Source: Symbiodinium microadriaticum (Eukaryota > Sar > Dinophyceae > Suessiales > Symbiodiniaceae). Taken from it: a stretch of 64,000 bases of DNA. Shown one piece after another: positions 10,629 through 18,394 of the stretch (positions within the stretch are counted from its first letter, which is position 1; each line of letters begins with the position of its first letter). The stretch covers positions 214,422-278,421 of the forward strand of contig LSRX01000535.1 in NCBI GenBank assembly GCA_001939145.1, given 5' to 3'. A model generated the notes under the pieces. It saw nothing but the letters and a program-made list of their open reading frames with translations. It made no database searches and had not been told where the DNA came from. Position numbers and translations under genes: made by a program.

Positions 10629-11387
10629 TTAGGAGAAATCCTCAATGGGATCTCTACCCGGGGGGGAGGTTTCCTCGATGGGATCGTCATCGAGAGGAGC
10701 TGCTCCAAGCAGGCGAACAAGGTCCCGCTCGGCCGCGCGAAAAGCAGCATCCGGAGCTGCTTTCGCTTTAGGACGGCTCGAACCAGCCGAATACCCAGCA
10801 CGGCGAGCCACAACATTGTTCGAGTTGTAGGCCGCGATCTGAGCTGGGGTGGGCGGCGGCTTGGCTTTCGGATGTCGCGAAGGACCGAACTTGGGAGCAG
10901 CAAGACCTCCGGCTCTTTCAGTAGCCTCCCAGAAGAGCATGTCGTCGTAACCGCGAGGATCGTCCTCCGCAGTAAGATCGACGTATCTAGGAGCGGCTGT
11001 GGTACGACCTTGAAAAGGCTGAGCTCCCTCTTCAGCCAAATAAAAGATCGGCTGATCATAGTTCCGGGAGGGAACAGCCCTTGCATCCGGGGCATAGCGA
11101 GCTGGATCGCGATGGGCAGGAGGGCAGGCCCAGAGCTGACCCCTGCAAAAATGGCACATGCCGAATCGTCGATCGCAGGCAGTGCAGAGGGGAGTCCGCT
11201 GGTTATTGGCCCAGCGCTCGCGCGGCAGACGATCGGCCGCGAAGCAGTCCCCCCAATCATTTCCGTCGCAGTAGCAGCCCGTGTAAAGACCACAGTCGAC
11301 ACAGGGGCGACAGAGCTCTTCCTGTGTGCCCACTGCAAGAGCTTCTAGGGCGACCTGATCGGGGCCCAATCTGGGCCGATTGGCCAT
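10629..11387 (-). CDS. Cys-rich putative zinc-binding ORF of the retroelement
   Basis: 252 codons from ATG at 11387 to TAA at 10629. The open frame extends upstream to about 11516, but the ATG giving MANRPRLG is the best start. Residues about 25 to 85 hold a dense Cys cluster: C-x2-C-x2-C-x5-C-x-C-x6-C, then C-x2-C-x5-C-x2-C, including PCVDCGLYTGCYCDG and CTACDRRFGMCHFC. This would bind two or more zinc ions, as in RING/PHD-like or recruitment modules. The rest is Pro/Ala-rich and probably disordered, ending in acidic sequence. It lies between the two 233-base repeats and shares the GATC-rich composition of gag-pol, so it belongs to the element or to a relative in tandem. I do not recognise the family; nucleic-acid binding is a guess. 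Confidence 0.65.
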   Translation of the reverse strand: MANRPRLGPDQVALEALAVGTQEELCRPCVDCGLYTGCYCDGNDWGDCFAADRLPRERWANNQRTPLCTACDRRFGMCHFCRGQLWACPPAHRDPARYAPDARAVPSRNYDQPIFYLAEEGAQPFQGRTTAAPRYVDLTAEDDPRGYDDMLFWEATERAGGLAAPKFGPSRHPKAKPPPTPAQIAAYNSNNVVARRAGYSAGSSRPKAKAAPDAAFRAAERDLVRLLGAAPLDDDPIEETSPPGRDPIEDFS

Positions 11388-11548
11388 AGTAGACAAAAGA
11401 ACAGAAAAGGGCGGAGTGGGTGGGTTCTTTTGGGCACGGCCGATCGGCTCGTGCCAAAATGGCCACGGATCAATGGCCTCAGAGCAGTTCTTACGATCGC
11501 AAAACTGATCCCCCAATTCCAGACCTACCTAGCCGAAAATTAGGAGAC

Positions 11549-11781
11549 CAGTTTACACGATCTCCACCACTCGCACCACTCGCTGAACAGCCCTGGGTCG
11601 CAAGGTTCTTTTTCCTCGCGATCGAGACGTGGGACGTGATCGCATCAAAGATCGGATCATCAAAACTTCACTCGATCTTCACAAGTCCGATCGAAGCCCC
11701 GATCACCGGGTGTGCGCATCGGCATCGCCAACGACCGCAACATCCATCCGATCGAACACATCAGATGAGCGATATTCCCAG
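11549..11781 (-). repeat. 233-base direct repeat, copy R2
   Basis: Second copy of R1, starting only 4 bases past the pol stop codon (TGA at 11788-11786). Such a position suits a 3' untranslated or terminal repeat. The 930-base segment to its left, with the Cys-rich ORF, ends in R1. Confidence 0.9.
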
Positions 11782-11785
11782 GCCC

Positions 11786-14626
11786 TCAGACTCCTTTGGG
11801 AGTATCCGAAGGGATAGTGATCCAACCGCATAGCAGACCTGTCGCCACGTCACCCCGAGAGGGGTTATCAGCGGGATTCGAGTCTGTAGGAACTCGATCG
11901 ATGTATACTGAACATCTTAACTCGAGCACCAAATCCCAAAATAGCCCTACGAGCTCGCAAACGTCATCTTTGGCCGAATAGCCCTTGATCAAGGCAGCTT
12001 CAACCGGCTCCGAATCGATAAACAGCAGAACAAGCTTCCCACGGATCTCTTCCCGGAAAGTCTGAACAGCAACCACGGCAGCGAGCAGCTCGATCATGCA
12101 GATCTGCGTTTTCCTAGGGAACCATCTCTGCACGATCGGCTTAGGAACATCCGAGGAAAACTGCTTAGGAGAATCCTCCCGAGTGAACATGACTCCCCCG
12201 ATCATCTCAGTAGCGGGATCCTTCGGACTCGAGCTCGGAGCGGAGCCATCCGTGAAGATCACGACGTCAGACTTCCGAGAGCCCGAGCCAGGGATCGGCC
12301 TGGGTGGGCCGTGCATGACGAGCGCCCGCCACTTGTACAGGGAGTAGAGCAGAGCTGGCGTCAGGGAAGTGTCTGTCGTCCTTCGGGAGTATTGCCGATC
12401 TGACAGCGCCCTGAGGAAAGCCCGCCCGACTTTCCCCCAGAGCTGGGAAGCGCCGAACATGAGCTTCCCCCGTAGCTTGCCAGCCTGACCAGGCGAGAGC
12501 TCTTCGTGCTCAAGGATCATAGAGATCTCGTCGAAGAGCTCCTTCTTCCTAGACTTCTTGATCTTAAGCAGGTGCTGCTCAAGATCGTAGGTGACGCCCA
12601 AGATCGTGGGGTCGGAGCACAGTTGGAGCTTCTGCTGATCGAACCTCGCACCGAGCCACCAGTGCACCTTTTCGGCGAGTGCGAACGCGCTCGCAGCAGT
12701 GTCCTCCGGCTCGAACCCGTATTTGTCATCGTAGAAGTTGAACGCAGCAACGGAGAACACCCGCCTGAGGATATCTGTGATAGCCGCAGATCGCCGGTTG
12801 TAGTTGTAGACGGCAGATACCAGCCCGAACGAGTGGCCCACCATCACAAAGAATGCGACCTTGCCGGTATTGGGATCTTTCAAAGCCACCACACTCCATT
12901 TCCGGTGATCCGGCGAGATCGGCACTTGGCGATAGGCCCGACGCTCGTCCAGCACCCATCCGCGAAGAGCTTTATCAGGTAGCCGCGAGCGCAACCACTT
13001 GATCACGGCAACATTCGCGTCAGTAGACGGGAGCTCGAGCTTCTCCGTCACGACGGTCGCCATGTTGATCCCGTTCGAAGTGGCACTATCTACGCCTCGA
13101 ACTTTATTCTTCTGAACTACCTCGAACCTCTGCGTGGGAATCCAGCGATCGTCCCCCACGAACTCAGAGACCTCTGACTCCTCGAAGAACGGCCCGATCG
13201 CCGCCCCTTCGGCAACATCTTCCAAGGTCGCTTCCCAGACCTTAGGCGAGTGTTCAGTCAGAGGAGCCCTTTTGATCGCCCTCAGAACCTTGGAACGAAA
13301 CTCCCAGGCCCGAGAGCGAAGTGAGTCCACGGAGAGATGATCAGCATGAGGCTTCCGATCGGCCGCCCAGCGATGAGAGGAAGCGATATCCCCAACGATC
13401 GGCATGCCGGACATGATCTGATCCACGAGGTCCACGTCTGCACAGGAAGCTTGCTGCAGGAGCTGTCGCCACAGAGCCACGTGGAAAAACGTGCCGAGCT
13501 CAAGTGGTTTATCATCAGGAGCTCCCCGCAGTAGACAGCGCAAGTGGCGATCCGGGATTTGCTTGAGCAGCTTGTCGGACTCTGGCACAAGGTCGAGAGC
13601 ACGAGCTTCCCAAGTACGCAGAAGGGACTCGCGCCGATCGCAAACTGCTTGTGGGTTATCCACGATTTCTTGCAGAACGGCTTGAAGGTCGGAGTCGATC
13701 GCCGCATCCTGAGTGAACGGATGGATCAAGTTGAGCGCACACTCGACCGCTTCACCCGGGTGGAGCTCGGTGGTTATCAGAGGAAGGACAACCGACTTCT
13801 TCATCTGGTAGCCGGCAGCGATCGCTTTCTGGCCGGAGCGACGCTGACGATGATCGCGAACTCGAACGGGAGCACCATGCGGCCGCTTGCGATCGGCGGC
13901 CTCCGTGCGCAGAGCAAACGTGGCAACCTGCCAGGGAACGTCGGCATGATCACCTGTCTGCACGGGAGCCGGGTTGAATCCGAGCTGCATGAGTTGTTCA
14001 AATTCGTCAGCAGGGATTCGATCGACTCCTTGGACGGAATAGACCGCGAGGACGACCCGAGTGCCTTCCCAAGGGAGCGTAGCATGGAGAGCTTCTTTGG
14101 CGTTGAAGACGATGATGTCCCGATCGAAGTCAACGTTAGACCCGGGGATCGCCCGGCCGTCTATATTTCGAGCGTCTTGCCCGAGCGGGTCCTCGATCCA
14201 GAGTCCGCCACCTTGGAAGTCACTGAGCTTGATGACCACGTTAGGGGTGGCGTCGTTGCCCGAGTCACGGTGGGGTTTCGCCTCCTGATCATAGAGGACG
14301 GCGAAAGACGTGAACACGGTCTCTGGTGCCTTGTACCGGATGTACTTGGTGATCGCCTGGATCGACCAGGGCCACGAACGGCACGAGGACCTCAGACGAG
14401 TGATGCCGCCGTGCCGATAGGCACCAGCGAAGAAAGCGCTGCCTCGCTCGCCCGCTGCCTTATGCTGCCCCTGATCCGGCAAGTAGAAGGCGAGCTGCAT
14501 GATCTCTTCACGCAGGAGCGGCGTTTTCTTGGCGACGAGCTCTTGAGCGATCGCCTCTGCGTCTACATCGCCCATCACCCCCGAGAGAGCGAGGTAAGGT
14601 CGGAAGTCAGATCCCACAGGGCCAGA
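11786..14626 (-). CDS. pol: Pol: TET/JBP-like dioxygenase, reverse transcriptase, RNase H
   Basis: About 946 codons, open from the codon after the gag UGA (14629-14627) to TGA at 11786. There is no ATG for the first 17 codons; the earliest in-frame start-like codon is GTG at 14617, so read-through from gag is likely. Residues below count from that GTG. Residues 100-195 look like a 2-oxoglutarate/Fe(II) dioxygenase of the TET/JBP type: PHRDSGN gives H116 and D118, FQGGGLWIED forms the core strand, ALHATLPWEGTR gives H178 and R187. Residues 400-740 are reverse transcriptase, with AYRQVPISPD after D557 and FNFYDDKYGFE (D630, D631). RNase H spans 785-925: FTDGS (D790), E843, FIDSE (D868), NPADNPSRG (D917). 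It would copy the element RNA and degrade it; the dioxygenase may oxidise thymine or methylcytosine, which is inference. No integrase, protease or recombinase was found. Confidence 0.8.
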   Translation of the reverse strand, partial: SGPVGSDFRPYLALSGVMGDVDAEAIAQELVAKKTPLLREEIMQLAFYLPDQGQHKAAGERGSAFFAGAYRHGGITRLRSSCRSWPWSIQAITKYIRYKAPETVFTSFAVLYDQEAKPHRDSGNDATPNVVIKLSDFQGGGLWIEDPLGQDARNIDGRAIPGSNVDFDRDIIVFNAKEALHATLPWEGTRVVLAVYSVQGVDRIPADEFEQLMQLGFNPAPVQTGDHADVPWQVATFALRTEAADRKRPHGAPVRVRDHRQRRSGQKAIAAGYQMKKSVVLPLITTELHPGEAVECALNLIHPFTQDAAIDSDLQAVLQEIVDNPQAVCDRRESLLRTWEARALDLVPESDKLLKQIPDRHLRCLLRGAPDDKPLELGTFFHVALWRQLLQQASCADVDLVDQIMSGMPIVGDIASSHRWAADRKPHADHLSVDSLRSRAWEFRSKVLRAIKRAPLTEHSPKVWEATLEDVAEGAAIGPFFEESEVSEFVGDDRWIPTQRFEVVQKNKVRGVDSATSNGINMATVVTEKLELPSTDANVAVIKWLRSRLPDKALRGWVLDERRAYRQVPISPDHRKWSVVALKDPNTGKVAFFVMVGHSFGLVSAVYNYNRRSAAITDILRRVFSVAAFNFYDDKYGFEPEDTAASAFALAEKVHWWLGARFDQQKLQLCSDPTILGVTYDLEQHLLKIKKSRKKELFDEISMILEHEELSPGQAGKLRGKLMFGASQLWGKVGRAFLRALSDRQYSRRTTDTSLTPALLYSLYKWRALVMHGPPRPIPGSGSRKSDVVIFTDGSAPSSSPKDPATEMIGGVMFTREDSPKQFSSDVPKPIVQRWFPRKTQICMIELLAAVVAVQTFREEIRGKLVLLFIDSEPVEAALIKGYSAKDDVCELVGLFWDLVLELRCSVYIDRVPTDSNPADNPSRGDVATGLLCGWITIPSDTPKGV

Positions 14627-15904
14627 TCAGTGGTTGCCGATCATGGCGTGCGGCTCGCCGCAGACCATGCACAAGTGCTTAAACCGGCAACTATCCCCTG
14701 AGATGCAGCCGAGCGACGAATTGAAGTAGTGGCAGCGACGAGCGCCCTGCACCTTCTTGGCGGCGTCGGCGATCAGCTTCCACTCCTTCTCAGGGATCCG
14801 ATCGTCCCGCTTCACCTTTTTGGCGGGATCCTCTTTGGCGATCTTCTTCGGCGTCTCCTCCTTCCCCGGCGTTTGGAGTCGCTTCTTCTGCTTCCCTCCG
14901 CGCGGGCGCTTGAAGGGATTGTGAGGGGGAGGAGGAGCTCCGTCTTCCTGAACTTGATCAGGATTCGCGACGAACTGCTGTCTATTGTGCTCGACCTTTG
15001 ACAGTGTAACGCTTGTTCGAGCGTCGTTCCACAGGTATTTGAGGTTGTTCAGGACCTCGATCAGGGCCTGCGAGAATGCCGTGTACGTCGCCCTCTGTTC
15101 CGATAGGAGACGGAAGATCTTCTTTCGTATAGCGCGATCAGCTGCCATCAGAAACGGCAGTCCCGGGCACTCGGACCTGAACTGTTCGAGCTCCTGAAGG
15201 TACTTGAGCGGCCCCTCGACGCGCGAGAAGGCGCAGATGTTCAGGTACTCGAGCGCCATGAAGAAAGCATGGAGCCTTTGGAACAACGTGGTCACGTCAG
15301 TAACTGGTTCAGGCTGATCTGCCCGCGAGATAGAGAGGAGATCTTCCGCGTTCCTCGAGAGCCCAGACTTCACGACGATTACGTCCGCCCGCGTCCTGAT
15401 CTCGGCCGGCTCGTAGAAGGGAACTATGCCGTGGATGAGGAAGTCGCGCGAAAGTCGCTCAACGAACTTCTTGTGTGGCTCCTTGGCATCGATCAAGATC
15501 ACGTCCGGGTGGACCCGCACGAAACGATCACGGAACTCAGCGTCATCCTCCTGCGAGAGCTCCGGGATCTTGTTCGGGTCTTCCTCCACCCTAGCACGCC
15601 GAGAGGCGTACTGGGTCTGCAGAGCTTGAGCTGCTTGCCAGACCGCAGCTAAGGACATGACCGACAACTCTTGGCTCGCAGCATCGGCGCCGAGCGGAGA
15701 CATGTCTGCTTCCCAGAGCTTACGCAGAGTCTCCTTCGCCGAGGACAGATCCTGCCCGAGCATCGCGAACATCTCCACAGTGAGCAAACCTTTGTCGGCT
15801 GAGAGCCTGCATAGCCCAGTGTCAAGCCCTTGCCGCCCAAAGATCTGGCGGAGGTTCAGCTTGGGAGTCGCCGCCTCGTTAGCATAAACGGTGCGATCGA
15901 CCAT
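14627..15904 (-). CDS. gag: Gag-like protein with CCCH finger and truncated knuckle
   Basis: 425 codons from ATG at 15904 to TGA at 14627. The N-terminal 300 residues are mostly helical with no named domain. Residues 320-390 are Lys/Pro-rich and basic, suiting RNA packaging. The C-terminus has a canonical C-x8-C-x5-C-x3-H finger (C391, C400, C406, H410) directly followed by CMVCGEPH (C412, C415, H419). A CCHC-type knuckle would need one more Cys, and the UGA stop falls at codon 426, seven residues after H419. Pol follows in the same frame with no gap. By position and motifs this is the nucleocapsid protein of the element. The start is supported by ATG, the absence of an earlier ATG close by, and an 87-base spacer from the preceding ORF. 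Confidence 0.7.
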   Translation of the reverse strand: MVDRTVYANEAATPKLNLRQIFGRQGLDTGLCRLSADKGLLTVEMFAMLGQDLSSAKETLRKLWEADMSPLGADAASQELSVMSLAAVWQAAQALQTQYASRRARVEEDPNKIPELSQEDDAEFRDRFVRVHPDVILIDAKEPHKKFVERLSRDFLIHGIVPFYEPAEIRTRADVIVVKSGLSRNAEDLLSISRADQPEPVTDVTTLFQRLHAFFMALEYLNICAFSRVEGPLKYLQELEQFRSECPGLPFLMAADRAIRKKIFRLLSEQRATYTAFSQALIEVLNNLKYLWNDARTSVTLSKVEHNRQQFVANPDQVQEDGAPPPPHNPFKRPRGGKQKKRLQTPGKEETPKKIAKEDPAKKVKRDDRIPEKEWKLIADAAKKVQGARRCHYFNSSLGCISGDSCRFKHLCMVCGEPHAMIGNH

Positions 15905-15991
15905 GGCTGAAACCTTCTTACTACCCTGGACTCGAGCGGCACTAAAAGAAAACGTTCATTCACCGAGCACACTCGCGAGCTGGCAACTTCT

Positions 15992-16165
15992 TCACGGATC
16001 CGCGAAGATCTTACCTGCACAGAGCGAGCACATCTGTGAGCTCGGCGGGATCTCACCGAGGTCATCGCACTCAGTGATCTTGTAGCGCCCGCAGAGCGTT
16101 CGCTCCGCCCCAGTACCGTCTATGTACATAGCATGGTACTTCAAATTAAGGTCTTTAGCAGGCGC
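15992..16165 (-). CDS. Cys-motif ORF cut by the assembly gap (partial)
   Basis: An open frame emerges from the N gap and ends at 15992, just upstream of gag. About 58 codons are visible. It carries C-x7-C-x12-C-x2-C (TLCGRYKITEC and MCSLC), a likely single zinc site. It may be the end of a further element ORF or the last part of a host gene into which the element inserted. GATC enrichment continues here, favouring the element. The 5' end is unknowable from this assembly. Confidence 0.4.
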   Translation of the reverse strand, partial: APAKDLNLKYHAMYIDGTGAERTLCGRYKITECDDLGEIPPSSQMCSLCAGKIFADP

Positions 16166-16312
16166 NNNNNNNNNNNNNNNNNNNNNNNNNNNNNNNNNNN
16201 NNNNNNNNNNNNNNNNNNNNNNNNNNNNNNNNNNNNNNNNNNNNNNNNNNNNNNNNNNNNNNNNNNNNNNNNNNNNNNNNNNNNNNNNNNNNNNNNNNNN
16301 NNNNNNNNNNNN
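16166..16312. other. Assembly gap (147 N)
   Basis: A run of 147 N. It hides the 5' boundary of the retroelement, so a matching terminal repeat cannot be looked for. Confidence 1.
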
Positions 16313-18394
16313 CCACCGCTCCCACCGCCCACACCAGAAACTCACCACGCCTCCTGGACCTCACGCCCCCGCTCCCGTCCCGGCTCCCTTCCATGGCCCT
16401 CGCCTTCACCTGCAGCCAACCCCGTCCCTTCAGATCAGAAAGTATTTAGAGGGCTCCAATGCATGCCCACACACCCCCGCGCCCACCGCCCACACGTCCT
16501 TTCCACTCTCCCTTCCTCTCCACTCACCCCCCCTCGGCCCGTCTCCCCTTCTTCCCCACTCCCCATCCCCTCCCCGCTTGCCCGGCTCCTAAGATATGTT
16601 TGCAATGCCGAAACCCCTGATCCGACATAATAGTCTACTCCTGTTCCTCGCGCCACCCTGCGACACCTCTGCAGCGCCCGCTACACCCTCAACCCTAACC
16701 ACGCTAGACAAGCCCAGTACCCTGCACGACTAACACGCTCGCGACCATTGCGTACTCTTGGGGGGTCGGCCGCACTGGCGGCAGCCATTAAATACACATA
16801 CATATGTACTGTACACTGTACAGGTATACTGTAGACAGCATACTCTCCATTTATATATGTATGTAGTATATACATATGCACACACGCACGTTTATGTCAT
16901 TGCATTCAAATATGTGCTCGAGACAGTGGTCTCCGACAAAATTCCGTCTGGACAGGTCGATGAAACTTGTGCCAGCTGTTCGTACTCTGCTTTAAGCAGC
17001 CCTTCCCCCTTTCTGAGTGATTGGTGTACTGTGGATCGGTACCGAAACGCATCCCACTCAAAAAATACAAAGGTTGCTGAAACCTGGCATTCTCCGGCAA
17101 CTTCTTTTGTTTTTTCAATGCCTTACAACTCCTTCGGTCAAGGTTCCCCAAGGCCTGGGAAGGGCAGGGCGGACAGCTTCGCGTGGCGGACGGCTGCGGA
17201 CCGGCCATGGACTGCATGGGACCTGGGACTCCGTCGTAAGTGCCTATGAAAATGCTGCATGGTCACATATGAAGATGAGACCAAGATATAAGACGTGTAG
17301 CTAGTCTGTTACACGATTCTGAGCACGTTTGCAGCTGCAGCCAGCTCTTACATGTCTGTGTGACTAGTGTGGAAGCAGGAGCGACGGGCCTTCACATGCC
17401 AAGCGGAGCCCACGACTGCAGAGCACCTCACCGACCTGTTGGCCAGCACCGCCAGCGCCGCTGGCACAGTCGTCACAACCAGACATATCCCAATTTGAAA
17501 CGTACCACGATGGCTGAGCCAGCGTGTAGTCATCGAGCATCATCACATCCGTGACCGAGGAGGCAGCAGAGATGCTGCCATTTGTCTGGTTGGAGACGTC
17601 AAGCTCCTCCAGGAGGGCAGCCTCAAACACGGCCATTTTGGGAACCTTATATAGGACAGGACGGATAAGAACTGAGAACGGTGTCAAATGGTCTCAAGCA
17701 GCACCTGCGTACAATCGAAGGGGTTAACATGCTCGAAACGGACAGGTGTTTTGCCACCGGGACTCGGAAGACAGGTCTGCAAGCTCCTGGCGCAAAAGCT
17801 GCAAAAGCAAAGTCCCAGCGGGATTGCTCTCAGCTGCAAGGCGACCTGAGCAGCCTGCTCCATCGCAGCTCGGGATACATTCACCTTGAACGACCACAAA
17901 CACCCCACAAACAACATTTCCCTTTTCTCGCTCCCAGAACATGCACTGCACGCCTAGCCTGCAGCAGCATCGTAAGACGAACTGTGAAGGCCACGTGCAA
18001 CAATGAGAGCAGCAGTCGACGTGCCGACCCGCGCGCTTGGAGAAGTTCGATGCCTTGGCCATTGCCACAGCACAAGCACACCCAAAGCAAAACTAATGGT
18101 CAAACGTGGGATCACTAGGTCAACCGAGCTCTGTGGCTCCGGTCAGCCATCGGCTCCACACAGCAAACCGTAATATGTTTTAGGTGCACCACTACGTTTG
18201 AGCTGCAAACACTTCAAGATGCCAAGATCCGCCTTCTGTGTGAAGATTTCATCCAAGTTGCGCAGTTCTGCTGGATGCACCCCGAGCGTTTTGGCAAATG
18301 CCCAATACAAAGCTGTTTCATGTGCTCGCGCCCAGTAGTAGCCATCGCCTTGGAACTGCAGGGCTGCTCTCGGTCCACCTCCTCAGAAAGAAGG
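16313..18394. other. C-rich low complexity, then no supported gene
   Basis: From 16313 to about 16600 the plus strand is very C-rich (CCC, CTCC, CACC). The abrupt change from the element suggests the gap joins unlike sequence. 16790-16880 holds palindromic AT/TG-rich simple sequence (TGTACAGTGTACA-like, TATATGTATG). From 16900 to 18394 there are short ORFs only. Confidence 0.5.

Larger units (their letters stand above)
10387..16165 (-). mobile_element. Retroelement with dioxygenase-RT-RNase H polyprotein
   Basis: A retrotransposon read right to left. From its 5' side: a Cys-motif ORF running out of the N gap, gag (15904-14627), pol (14626-11786) in the same frame after one UGA, repeat copy R2 (11781-11549), a Cys-rich ORF (11387-10629), and repeat copy R1 (10619-10387). 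There is no integrase or tyrosine-recombinase signature, so assignment to a named order (LTR or DIRS-like) is open. RNase H and the Cys-type gag argue against a simple LINE. The reading frames are long and clean, and the two repeat copies appear identical, which suggests recent activity. GATC is several-fold over-represented from end to end and falls off outside, which helps mark the limits. The 5' terminus is lost in the gap. Confidence 0.75.

Noticed and set aside
10387..11781. Calling the 233-base repeats LTRs
   Set aside because: They lack TG...CA ends, no primer-binding site or polypurine tract could be placed, and the 5' end is in the gap; the neutral term direct repeat is safer.
11786..14617. 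Dam-like methyltransferase in pol, suggested by GATC richness
   Set aside because: No DPPY-type or SAM-binding Gly motif is visible anywhere in the ORF.
13544..14701. 385-codon plus-strand ORF
   Set aside because: It is the antisense shadow of pol and the end of gag; the minus frame carries RT, RNase H and dioxygenase motifs, while the plus frame has none.
17620..17645. Partial resemblance of GGCCATTTTGG to the dinoflagellate spliced leader
   Set aside because: Only the central bases match; the flanking spliced-leader sequence is absent.
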